The notes below the pieces were generated by a model. That model was not told where the DNA came from, searched no databases, and worked only from the letters and a program-made list of their open reading frames with translations. A program made the position numbers and the translations under genes. 64,000 bases of DNA from an uncultured Bacilli bacterium (GTDB lineage: Bacteria; Bacillota_I; Bacilli_A; RF39; UBA660): the NCBI GenBank assembly GCA_910586425.1, contig CAJUHL010000001.1, positions 27,222-91,221 of the forward strand. Direction: 5' to 3'. The stretch's first letter is position 1; every line of letters starts with the position of its first letter. Positions 8,730 to 14,877 of the stretch are shown here, one piece after another.

Positions 8730-8891
8730 TTATTTATTTTCTTTTAGTTTATTTCTTTTATTTAATTTAGTTGCAAACCATTTTGCACTTTCGTAAGTTT
8801 CACATATATATACGATTTTATCTGTTATTGTATTTTTTATATAATAGTATGGGTTGTGTGTAGATGTAATTACTATGTATTTTTCCTTCAT
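8730..8891 (-). CDS. Small prophage protein, unknown (53 aa)
   Basis: A 53-aa basic protein starting MKEKYIVITSTHNPYYYIKN, with an aromatic N-terminal half and a Lys/Asn-rich tail. The ATG at 8891 follows an AGAAAGGAAAT Shine-Dalgarno, so I prefer it to the GTG or ATG starts further upstream. It lies on the opposite strand to the structural genes, at the left end of the prophage, where accessory or moron genes are common. Function unknown. Confidence 0.5.
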   Translation of the reverse strand: MKEKYIVITSTHNPYYYIKNTITDKIVYICETYESAKWFATKLNKRNKLKENK

Positions 8892-9201
8892 ATATATTTC
8901 CTTTCTAGCTTTTTTAAGCAAAGCGAAAGGAACAAAAAAGGGAATGAATTGCAATAAACGTGAAATAAATTACTAGCACTAATTCGTTTTTTCGACCTAC
9001 GTTGCAAGGCATTCCTTTGGCTAACATTTTGTATTCATGTGATCTAGTACCTGAAAAAATGAAGCAATTGGAATAAAAAAGAATTTAAATATAGAGAAAA
9101 AAAGATAAGAGATAAATTCTTATTAGAAAGTGCCAACGTTTTCGGCAAGCGAATGCGAAGAAAACAAGAAAATGAAATTGAATGAAAGGGATGATTTGAA
9201 A

Positions 9202-9417
9202 ATGAAAAAAGAAAATTTACAAGTTTATCTAGTTGAAATTTATTTTGTCTTGTTATTGGTATGTTCTTTTCTGGTAGTTAATGAAGTTGTTACATTTAGT
9301 GTTTGCCTATTTTTACCATTCTTATTAATGCTTTTATATAGTACATTTATTATTTGTAATTATGTGACGAAATCTTTAAAATTATATTATAAAAACGAGG
9401 AGGAAAATGACCAGTGA
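9202..9417 (+). CDS. Small membrane protein of the prophage (71 aa)
   Basis: A 71-aa protein with two closely spaced hydrophobic segments (about residues 12-30 and 34-55) and a charged tail YYKNEEENDQ. Start at the ATG 9202, preceded by GAAAGGGATG; the open frame extends upstream to 9130 but without a ribosome site. The 310 bases before it (8892-9201) show only AT-rich DNA. Function unknown. It could be a coat-assembly or superinfection-exclusion protein, both pure guesses. Confidence 0.5.
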   Translation: MKKENLQVYLVEIYFVLLLVCSFLVVNEVVTFSVCLFLPFLLMLLYSTFIICNYVTKSLKLYYKNEEENDQ

Positions 9418-9497
9418 GTCATTTTTTAGTTGCAAAAGAAAAAAATAGGTGATATAGTTAAGAAGAGATACATGAGATAGTTAGGTGTTTTACTCTG

Positions 9498-9521
9498 TTC
9501 TATCTGCTTATGGCAGTAGAA
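9498..9521 (+). promoter_or_regulatory. Hairpin upstream of overlapping small ORFs
   Basis: Stem TTCTA-t-CTGC / GCAG-TAGAA (9 bp with one bulged T, 5-base loop), directly followed by the AGAGGTGG ribosome site of a 29-codon ORF. It probably structures the 5' region of a short toxin-like mRNA. Confidence 0.4.
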
Positions 9522-9569
9522 AAGAGGTGGTTTCTATGATTTTAAAAATTGTAGAAAGGATAAATTCTG

Positions 9570-9638
9570 ATGGAATTTGTAGTTATATTTATAACTATTG
9601 TATTTTATACAGTTCTAGTACTTAGAAATAAGGATTAA
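9570..9638 (+). CDS. Hydrophobic 22-aa peptide, type I toxin-like
   Basis: A 22-codon ORF whose product is a single hydrophobic helix (MEFVVIFITIVFYTVLV) with a charged end RNKD. It has a GAAAGGA ribosome site 9 bases upstream. It is nested out of frame in a second ORF (9536-9625, starts MILKIVERINSDG) that has its own strong AGAGGTGG site after a hairpin. An intrinsic terminator follows 12 bases after the stop. Overlapping leader ORF, short membrane peptide and compact structured transcript are the hallmarks of mok/hok-like or Fst-like type I toxins. No antisense RNA can be demonstrated by eye. The alternative is a small phage membrane peptide. Confidence 0.4.
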   Translation: MEFVVIFITIVFYTVLVLRNKD

Positions 9639-9649
9639 CCAAAAAAAAG

Positions 9650-9679
9650 ACACCGAATCATCATTGAAACGGTGTTTTG
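9650..9679 (+). terminator. Intrinsic terminator
   Basis: Stem ACACCG / CGGTGT with a 14-base loop, A-run before and TTTT after. It ends the small toxin-like transcript. The 9680-9873 stretch behind it holds no gene I can support. Confidence 0.7.
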
Positions 9680-9873
9680 AAGTATAAAACAGAGAAACAC
9701 TTAATACTGGAATATCGAGTGTATCTCAAAAATATTATATGAACTTTCGTTCATCTGTATACATAGTAACATAAAAAATGTTACTAGTCAAATTATAAAT
9801 GTAGATCTTGTTCTAACTACGACAGAATAAAAGGGGAAGGAGAGTAAATTAGAATATAAGTTTTTCTAAATTA

Positions 9874-9945
9874 CTATGTTATGATTATTAATAAAATAAT
9901 CATAAAAATAATATAAATAAAATCTTTTTTAAAAATTTTATTCAT
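9874..9945 (-). CDS. Hydrophobic 23-aa peptide in the prophage immunity region
   Basis: Begins MNKIFKKDFIYIIF and is almost wholly hydrophobic after a basic start. The ribosome site AGAAGGG lies 9 bases before the ATG. It follows a 36-aa ORF and the repressor on the same strand, so these may form a short leftward operon. Too short for family recognition. Confidence 0.35.
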   Translation of the reverse strand: MNKIFKKDFIYIIFMIILLIIIT

Positions 9946-9998
9946 ATGAATCCCTTCTTTCTAATTTCGTAGTTAGAAGAAAATCTATATTTGAAAGG

Positions 9999-10109
9999 CT
10001 AACGAAAAAGTTTTATTAGAAATGATAAAATATTGAAAATTAAAAATAATGAAAATAAGGTAAGTGGAATTACTAAAAGGTTTTTAATTTCAAGTTTGAA
10101 TTGTTTCAT
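9999..10109 (-). CDS. Small single-span membrane peptide (36 aa)
   Basis: Begins MKQFKLEIKNLLVIPLTLF and has one hydrophobic helix and a basic end KLFR. A strong GAAAGGAG ribosome site lies 8 bases upstream of the ATG. It is located 42 bases downstream of the repressor gene on the same strand. Function unknown. Such leftward immunity-region genes in prophages are sometimes exclusion or anti-defence factors, but nothing in the sequence shows this. Confidence 0.45.
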   Translation of the reverse strand: MKQFKLEIKNLLVIPLTLFSLFLIFNILSFLIKLFR

Positions 10110-10151
10110 AAAATGTACTCCTTTCTAGATTAAATAAACTGTTCATGCAGT

Positions 10152-10376
10152 TTATTTTTTTTTATATGATTTCATTTCATCTGTGAGACCTATTATATAA
10201 TCAGCCGAAATGTTTAGATACGTACATATTTTTGGAAGATATGTTATTGGCATGACATTTATGCCTTTTTCGTATCTAGCATATTGTTGTTGCTTAATAT
10301 TTAACATTATTGCCATTTCTTTTTGTGTTATATTTTTGCAATCTCTTATCCATTGTAATCTTTCTGTGTAAATCAT
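10152..10376 (-). CDS. XRE/Cro-CI family phage repressor
   Basis: A 74-aa single-domain helix-turn-helix protein: RLQWIRDCKNITQKEMAIML (helix 2) and KQQQYARYEKGINVMP (recognition helix), then YLNISADYIIGLTDE as in SinR/CI relatives. It is transcribed divergently from the phage structural genes, with a GAGGG ribosome site. The palindromic operators with ACAACA half-sites between the two starts make it the likely lysogeny or copy-number regulator of the inovirus. Host range of control is not visible. Confidence 0.88.
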   Translation of the reverse strand: MIYTERLQWIRDCKNITQKEMAIMLNIKQQQYARYEKGINVMPITYLPKICTYLNISADYIIGLTDEMKSYKKK

Positions 10377-10408
10377 TTTTTTCCCTCAACTATAATCTAT
10401 CATTTTTT

Positions 10409-10471
10409 ACAACACATTAGTTGACAAATGAACACATGTGTTGTAAAATTTAATTACAACAGAAATGTTGT
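10409..10471 (+). promoter_or_regulatory. Rightward phage promoter with palindromic operators
   Basis: -35 TTGACA (10421-10426), 17-base spacer, -10 TAAAAT (10444-10449). Repeated half-sites ACAACACAT (10409-10417) and ATGTGTTGT (10436-10444) bracket the -35 and cover the spacer. A second inverted repeat ACAACA-gaaa-TGTTGT sits at 10456-10471, downstream of the -10. The repeated ACAACA/TGTTGT element is the likely binding site of the divergent XRE repressor, which would block the early phage operon. Confidence 0.8.
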
Positions 10472-10488
10472 AGGAAAGGAGAACGGAA

Positions 10489-10767
10489 ATGAAAGAGGAA
10501 ATTCAATTAATGGTGATTAACTGTGTAAGTACAAAAAGTGGAAAGACACTTGTAAGATATGCAGTACCACAAAAAGAAACAGCATATTCAAAGGGGCCAA
10601 TGATTATTGATGATTGGTATGACAATAAGGAAGTATTTGAGAAATTAGTTCCCGAAAACAGACCAATGCAAGCAAAGTTCTTGTACCGCCCTGGATTTAA
10701 CGGTACAGCAACAATGCACGTTACCGATTTGGTAAATGCCGATGGTGTTGTGTTGTTGGCTGAATAA
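10489..10767 (+). CDS. Putative inovirus ssDNA-binding protein (gpV-like)
   Basis: First gene after the repressed phage promoter, with a strong AAAGGAG ribosome site. The 92-aa product lacks membrane segments and looks beta-rich: EIQLMVINCVSTKSGKTLVRYAV, then a loop with KETAYSKGP, and QAKFLYRPGFNGTATMHVTDLVNADGVV. Size, position and OB-fold-like pattern fit the gene V type protein, which coats phage ssDNA and shifts replication from double to single strand. No family motif proves it, so the assignment rests mostly on context. Confidence 0.6.
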   Translation: MKEEIQLMVINCVSTKSGKTLVRYAVPQKETAYSKGPMIIDDWYDNKEVFEKLVPENRPMQAKFLYRPGFNGTATMHVTDLVNADGVVLLAE

Positions 10768-10963
10768 GAAAAATGAATATATTACGAAATATGTAAAATA
10801 TCCGCCTCCTGAATATCGGATAGGCTACATTAATCAATACGAACATGAGCTAATAGCTATGTATGTTGTTTCAAGTAATATATTTTATCCAATTAGTGAT
10901 TCAAGTCAACAATGTATAAATTATGAGATTTATAAAAGAAATTGTGAGTCACTAGAAAATTAA
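10736..10963 (+). CDS. Small prophage protein, unknown (75 aa)
   Basis: Open frame of 75 aa overlapping the end of the preceding gene by 32 bases. The first ten residues (MPMVLCCWLN) are read out of frame from that gene, so the true start may lie further in at a non-ATG codon. The later part, YPPPEYRIGYINQYEHELIAMYVV, looks like real protein. No Shine-Dalgarno before the ATG; coupling to the upstream gene is possible. Function unknown. Confidence 0.4.
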   Translation: MPMVLCCWLNKKNEYITKYVKYPPPEYRIGYINQYEHELIAMYVVSSNIFYPISDSSQQCINYEIYKRNCESLEN

Positions 10964-11026
10964 AGTGTTATAAGAGTAGGAAACTACTTTTATATAAAAG
11001 AATAAAGAGGGAAGGAGAGTGTGAGA

Positions 11027-11221
11027 ATGACAGAAGGAACCCAAGCGGCGGCAACAATAGAGTCATTTTTAGAAATTGGTTCAAAAGTATTTACATGGAT
11101 TATGACCCAAATTACGACATTAGCAGATTTTGTAATGAAAACACCAATGTTAGCAACATTTGTAGTATTAGCATTAATCTATGCAGCATTTAGAATTGGT
11201 CGTTCATTAATCAGAATATAA
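11027..11221 (+). CDS. Inovirus major coat protein (pVIII-like)
   Basis: A 64-aa protein with the classic layout of filamentous-phage major coat: short N-terminal part (MTEGTQAAATIESF), an amphipathic helix (EIGSKVFTWIMTQITTLADFV), a membrane helix with small residues (MLATFVVLALIYAAF), and a basic C-terminus RIGRSLIRI that would contact the DNA. No cleavable signal peptide is evident. I start at ATG 11027 because AAGGAGA lies 9 bases upstream; GTG 11021 would be only 3 bases away. A very strong terminator follows directly, as after gene VIII in known inoviruses. Confidence 0.85.
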   Translation: MTEGTQAAATIESFLEIGSKVFTWIMTQITTLADFVMKTPMLATFVVLALIYAAFRIGRSLIRI

Positions 11222-11229
11222 AGAAAGGA

Positions 11230-11280
11230 AACTAAAAGCACAAATATGTATATCCCATACAAAGCTTTTAGTTTTTTTAT
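11230..11280 (+). terminator. Strong intrinsic terminator after the coat gene
   Basis: Perfect 10-bp stem AACTAAAAGC / GCTTTTAGTT with an inner GTAT-atccc-ATAC mini-stem and a following T-run. It would make a short, abundant coat-protein transcript, like the central terminator of fd-type phages. Confidence 0.85.
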
Positions 11281-11297
11281 TAGAAAAGAGATGGTAT

Positions 11298-11390
11298 ATG
11301 ATTAAGATTATAAGAAGAATATTTAGATATATTGTTTATAGTATAGTATTTGGAACTTTAAGGAGAATAATGAAGTTGGTGTTTAAATGA
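11298..11390 (+). CDS. Basic 30-aa peptide
   Basis: Small ORF starting MIKIIRRIFRYIVYSIVFG, strongly basic and amphipathic. Its TGA overlaps the ATG of the next gene (ATGA), which supports translation. The ribosome site AAGAG is moderate. It could be a minor virion peptide or a translational-coupling leader. Function unknown. Confidence 0.4.
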   Translation: MIKIIRRIFRYIVYSIVFGTLRRIMKLVFK

Positions 11391-11644
11391 TAAGTATAAT
11401 TATATTTTTATTAATTGTGAATTTAAATATGGTCATAATTTATTTTTTAAGAATAAGAAAATGCAATCATATATTAGGTTATGGTTTTAACAAATTTCCA
11501 CGAATAGAAGATAGTGCAAAAGAATTATACATTGCATATAAGAACGATTTCGTAAAATTTCATTATTGTCCCAAATGTGGCAAGTTATTAAGTCATGCGA
11601 AGTATTTTAAGAAATTAAGTAGAGCGAATAGAAGATTGAAATAA
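11387..11644 (+). CDS. Small membrane protein with a Cys pair (85 aa)
   Basis: One N-terminal membrane helix (MISIIIFLLIVNLNMVIIYF) followed by a basic region with HYCPKCGKLLSHAKYF, half of a zinc-ribbon-like knuckle (the CPKCGK motif plus nearby His residues). The last gene before the hairpin-rich intergenic region. Coupled to the preceding 30-codon ORF. No family recognised. Confidence 0.55.
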   Translation: MISIIIFLLIVNLNMVIIYFLRIRKCNHILGYGFNKFPRIEDSAKELYIAYKNDFVKFHYCPKCGKLLSHAKYFKKLSRANRRLK

Positions 11645-11699
11645 TATGAAACAAGAATTATGAATAAGTGTGATACTTGACTTTTAGATAAAAAATTAA

Positions 11700-11767
11700 A
11701 ATGCTCGAAGAGAGTGTGCGTTCGCGCACGATTTTTGAGCATTCAGACAAGCGATAGCGCGTTCAGT
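11700..11767 (+). other. Hairpin-rich intergenic region with CRISPR protospacer; candidate ori/packaging signal
   Basis: A long hairpin has outer stem AATGCTC (11700-11706) / GAGCATT (11737-11743) and inner stem GTGCG-TTCG-CGCAC (11716-11729). This is a rare GC-rich patch in an AT-rich prophage. Bases 11738-11766 are identical to 29 bases of CRISPR spacer 6, with a mismatch at 11767. The 3' flank is AGAGGATGG. In filamentous phages such intergenic hairpins form the packaging signal and strand origins; that role is inferred here. Confidence 0.7.
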
Positions 11768-11783
11768 AGAGGATGGTGATTGA

Positions 11784-11969
11784 ATGGCATTAGTAAAACA
11801 AGCTAATCGTGAAACAAATTTTGTTTTGCCTGTGTTAATAAAATTAGGAGATAAATACATTAAAAGAAATAGATACTATGATAATGAATATATGCTTTTT
11901 AAAGCATATAGACAATTAAAAATGATAGACGGTGTAATGAAACCGCTTTATCCAACAATTTATGAATAG
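11784..11969 (+). CDS. Small basic prophage protein (61 aa)
   Basis: Basic soluble protein beginning MALVKQANRETNFVLPVLIK, rich in Lys, Arg and Tyr (KYIKRNRYYDNEYMLFKAYR). GGATGGTGATT before the ATG serves as ribosome site. It is the first gene of the second phage module, just after the hairpin region, and its end overlaps the upstream reading frame of the next gene. Function unknown. A DNA-binding role would fit its charge but is not shown. Confidence 0.5.
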   Translation: MALVKQANRETNFVLPVLIKLGDKYIKRNRYYDNEYMLFKAYRQLKMIDGVMKPLYPTIYE

Positions 11970-11979
11970 GAGTGATAAA

Positions 11980-12150
11980 ATGATTAATTTTTTATTAGGT
12001 ATTTCTATAACAATTAATATAATCTTTGTGCTTGGTATCATATTGATTATTAAACTTAAAGATAAACTGAATCCAATAAAAACAATCGAAAAATTTTATA
12101 AAGAAGATGTAGAAGATAAGAATTCTTTTAATGCATTTTTTGGGAGTTAA
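11980..12150 (+). CDS. Small single-span membrane protein (56 aa)
   Basis: One N-terminal membrane helix (INFLLGISITINIIFVLGII) with a charged C-terminal part (KDKLNPIKTIEKFYKEDVED). Start at ATG 11980, placed by the AGGAGTG ribosome site; the frame extends upstream to 11962. Six bases separate it from the adsorption-type protein gene, so they are co-translated neighbours. It is likely a minor structural or assembly protein of the virion. Confidence 0.5.
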   Translation: MINFLLGISITINIIFVLGIILIIKLKDKLNPIKTIEKFYKEDVEDKNSFNAFFGS

Positions 12151-12155
12151 TAAGT

Positions 12156-13982
12156 ATGAAGAGGTTGTTGTTATGTGTGATATTAAGTATTTTTATATTT
12201 GTATTTCCTAATTTAATAGAAAAAGTAAAAGCGGCATATGTTGAGTTGGAATATAAAGAAATAAAAATGATGACATTAACAGATGGAACGCAAATAGAAA
12301 TACCAGTGTTAAAAGACGAAAATTATAGTCAATTGGTTATTGATAAACGTAGCGAAAAAGAGATATATATAATGTATTATAAAAATACAGTTCAATACTT
12401 CAAATTGACAACAAATAGTGTGACAGAAAAAAATCATTATGCATATCCTGGCATGGATAGATATTCGATATATTATTGTACAAATACCAATACATATAAC
12501 GGTTTAGGTTGTTCAAGTGGATATGAAGCATATGAGAATAAATGGAATGGCTACAACAATAATAATAATCCAGTCAATTACAAAGAAATTCTATATACAG
12601 ATATCGAATTTCGGACTAATGACGAAAAAACGGTTGTAATAGAAAGAACAGTATTAAAACCAACCATAAACTATGGTCAAAATGACGTTGGAAATAGTAC
12701 TTATATCAATATTGAGTTTTCAATATTTGATACCAGTAAATTTATTTATGAATATTCATTATACGATACAAACAAGTGGATAGAAATAACGAATAATTAT
12801 TTTTTAAAACAGGTGACAAAAGATGGAACAATATTTGTGCGTATTCGAGATAGGCAAACAGGTGAATACGTCACATCGTCTTCTTTTTATTTTGATAATG
12901 TGATAAAGCTTGTACCTAGTATTGATTATAATGTTGAAATTAATGATTTAGAATATGTTAGTCATTTGAGAAAATTGTATAATATTAAATTGCTATATAA
13001 AAATATGTCGGATGAATACTATTCAGTTTATTATAATTTAAAAGATGGTGTGAAAAAATATATAGGAAGTGGCAGTGCATTAACTGAATATAAAATTGAA
13101 AACGTAAATGATGATTCTATTATAACTGCATATATATATGATAATGAAAATAACGTAGTAGATTATACAACAATAGACCTCCAAAATATAAATTCAGATT
13201 TAGAAAAACCATACATATATATAACGGGTTATAATCAAAATAATATTCCAAATAGTGTTGCGTATCAATATAAAAATGTAAATGATGAGTATATTTGTAA
13301 GTATAAATTTGGTGGAGGAGATTGGCAAACAGAACCATGTGATTCAGATAAGATAAATATAAGATATGCAGAATATAATACAAGTTTGACAATTATGATT
13401 AGTAAACCATTTGCGGATAAGGATGGAGTAATTTATGCAGAGGAGATTTATAAAAAAACAATAAATCTAAACTTTATTGAGAGCTATCCTTCCATTTCAT
13501 TTGAGACATATTATAACAATTTGACAAAAGTGCAAGTTTTAAAGATTATGTTAAAAGATTTCGAGGCTTCTGATGTATTTTTGTATTCTGTCGATTTGGT
13601 GAATTGGAATAGAATAATAACGAAAGAAGAGAATATATTAAATTTTACAGAAAATCAGATCGTATATTTTCGAATTTTGAGGAACAATCAAGTAATAACA
13701 GATAGTATCTACAGTGTTGTTTTAGGAAAATATTCTATTTCAATAAGTGAGGATAAAACGTTGGATGAAATAAATGATTTAATAGGTTTTGTCTATGACA
13801 AATCATTTTTTTCACAGATAACAAGTTTTTTTGATAATTTAAAGATAAATATTGGGTATTTTAATCAAATTTTTGATGTCTTTTTTTCAAAGTTACCTAT
13901 CATAGTGCAAAATTTATTTGTGGTAATGTTTATATTATTGTTAATATTTCTATTTTTAAAAATGGGAGGATGGAATTCATGA
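12156..13982 (+). CDS. Large secreted, membrane-anchored virion protein (adsorption/pIII-like)
   Basis: A 608-aa protein: N-terminal signal peptide (MKRLLLCVILSIFIFVFP, probable cleavage after EKVKA), about 540 extracytoplasmic residues rich in Tyr, Asn and beta-strand pattern, two Cys pairs (YYCTNTN...GLGCSS and YICKY...EPCDSD), and one C-terminal membrane helix (FVVMFILLLIFLFLKMGG). This topology and its place between the coat gene and the Zot gene are those of the inovirus minor coat/adsorption protein pIII. It is the least conserved inovirus gene, so homology cannot be used. Its stop overlaps the next ATG. Confidence 0.75.
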   Translation: MKRLLLCVILSIFIFVFPNLIEKVKAAYVELEYKEIKMMTLTDGTQIEIPVLKDENYSQLVIDKRSEKEIYIMYYKNTVQYFKLTTNSVTEKNHYAYPGMDRYSIYYCTNTNTYNGLGCSSGYEAYENKWNGYNNNNNPVNYKEILYTDIEFRTNDEKTVVIERTVLKPTINYGQNDVGNSTYINIEFSIFDTSKFIYEYSLYDTNKWIEITNNYFLKQVTKDGTIFVRIRDRQTGEYVTSSSFYFDNVIKLVPSIDYNVEINDLEYVSHLRKLYNIKLLYKNMSDEYYSVYYNLKDGVKKYIGSGSALTEYKIENVNDDSIITAYIYDNENNVVDYTTIDLQNINSDLEKPYIYITGYNQNNIPNSVAYQYKNVNDEYICKYKFGGGDWQTEPCDSDKINIRYAEYNTSLTIMISKPFADKDGVIYAEEIYKKTINLNFIESYPSISFETYYNNLTKVQVLKIMLKDFEASDVFLYSVDLVNWNRIITKEENILNFTENQIVYFRILRNNQVITDSIYSVVLGKYSISISEDKTLDEINDLIGFVYDKSFFSQITSFFDNLKINIGYFNQIFDVFFSKLPIIVQNLFVVMFILLLIFLFLKMGGWNS

Positions 13983-14191
13983 TTTTAAATATATTTGGTG
14001 ATATAACTAAAATTTTTGATTATGCAGTAAAAGGTATAATTAGCGTTTTTGATTTTGCGGTGCATATATTTGATTTTTTAGATATATTAGTTAATTTAAT
14101 TCCAAATCCATTTAGAGGTATATTGCTTTCATTCATCCCACTTTTTATTGGTTTTTGGTTTTGGAAAGCATACCATGGAGGTGGTAGTTAA
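13979..14191 (+). CDS. Small hydrophobic virion/assembly protein (70 aa)
   Basis: Mostly hydrophobic, with amphipathic N-terminal half (ILNIFGDITKIFDYAVKGII) and a membrane helix (GILLSFIPLFIGFWFW). Start at 13979, 9 bases after GGGAGG; the ATG at 13970 abuts that site. ATGA overlap with the adsorption protein and TAATG overlap with the next gene show coupled translation. Position suggests a minor coat (pVI-like) role. Confidence 0.55.
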   Translation: MILNIFGDITKIFDYAVKGIISVFDFAVHIFDFLDILVNLIPNPFRGILLSFIPLFIGFWFWKAYHGGGS

Positions 14192-14496
14192 TGCTACTTA
14201 AATTATTTGAATTTATTTTTTCAATGTTTGGGTCTTTTTTAGATTTTTTAATCAACCAATTTGTAATAGATAAAGAACATGGAATTACGTTTGGAAAATT
14301 ATTGTTAGTTGTGTTTTTAGTATGTTTTATTGTAAATAAATTATTTGGTATGGTTAAAAGTGAGGTAGAAGAGGAAGAAAATATAGGTAGATTTGTAAGA
14401 AGAAACGAACGAGTACAAGATGCAATGAAAAAAAGAGACCGTTCTTTGGGTGGAAGACACTCTAATGAACGAGTAAGACATAATCGTAAAGAATAG
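14191..14496 (+). CDS. Minor virion membrane protein with basic tail (101 aa)
   Basis: Two hydrophobic stretches (residues about 4-25 and 37-53) followed by a strongly charged tail with many Arg/Lys (RFVRRNERVQDAMKKRDR, RHSNERVRHNRKE). The tail would face the cytoplasm or the packaged DNA. It begins inside the stop of the preceding gene (TAATG). I see no named family; pVI-like minor coat is the nearest functional guess from context. Confidence 0.5.
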   Translation: MLLKLFEFIFSMFGSFLDFLINQFVIDKEHGITFGKLLLVVFLVCFIVNKLFGMVKSEVEEEENIGRFVRRNERVQDAMKKRDRSLGGRHSNERVRHNRKE

Positions 14497-14507
14497 GAGT
14501 TGATTTT

Positions 14508-14672
14508 ATGAATATAAATTTTTGGAATATGGCAGTTGAAATCGTAGGTAGTGATATACCCAGGCAATATGAATTTATTTATGCTTTCGTATGTCTGCTA
14601 TTAATAATAGTATGTATTATCGTTTTATTTAGTCCAATCATTCTTTTTATAAAGTTGGGTAGTAAAATATGA
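14508..14672 (+). CDS. Single-span membrane protein (54 aa)
   Basis: Short ORF beginning MNINFWNMAVEIVG with an acidic N-terminus and one long membrane helix (FVCLLLIIVCIIVLF). Ribosome site TAGGAGTTG lies 7 bases upstream. Its TGA overlaps the next start codon (ATGA). Size and topology match small inovirus coat or assembly proteins. Confidence 0.55.
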   Translation: MNINFWNMAVEIVGSDIPRQYEFIYAFVCLLLIIVCIIVLFSPIILFIKLGSKI

Positions 14673-14875
14673 ATATCTTTGGAATACCCATTTTTGTGCC
14701 ATATGACACGTTTTATGAATTTATTAGTACCCAACTACCAACTTTGACTAATTTAACCTCTGACGGCCTTCTAGTAGGCTATATTTTAATAAATGCTATT
14801 TATATATTCTGTTTGTATCTATTTTTTAAAGTTTTAAAATTTGTTACAATTACATTTTTAAATAGGTTGTTTTAA
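14669..14875 (+). CDS. Single-span membrane protein upstream of zot (68 aa)
   Basis: N-terminal half is amphiphilic (PIFVPYDTFYEFISTQLPTL), followed by a membrane helix (VGYILINAIYIFCLYLFFKV). It overlaps the preceding stop and lies two bases before the Zot/pI gene. Because this Zot protein has no membrane helix of its own, this small protein may supply the membrane part of the assembly machine; that is inference. Confidence 0.5.
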   Translation: MNIFGIPIFVPYDTFYEFISTQLPTLTNLTSDGLLVGYILINAIYIFCLYLFFKVLKFVTITFLNRLF

Positions 14876-14877
14876 TA

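Noticed and set aside
11741..11767. Possibility that the spacer match reflects a second CRISPR array or repeat in the prophage
   Set aside because: No CRISPR repeat sequence flanks 11738-11767; only the spacer part matches.
13120..13392. 90-aa ORF on the - strand inside the adsorption protein gene
   Set aside because: His/Tyr/Leu-rich text is the usual antisense shadow of an AT-rich gene; no ribosome site.
14145..14567. 140-aa - strand ORF across the phage coat genes
   Set aside because: It overlaps three well-supported + strand genes with coupled starts and has no ribosome site.
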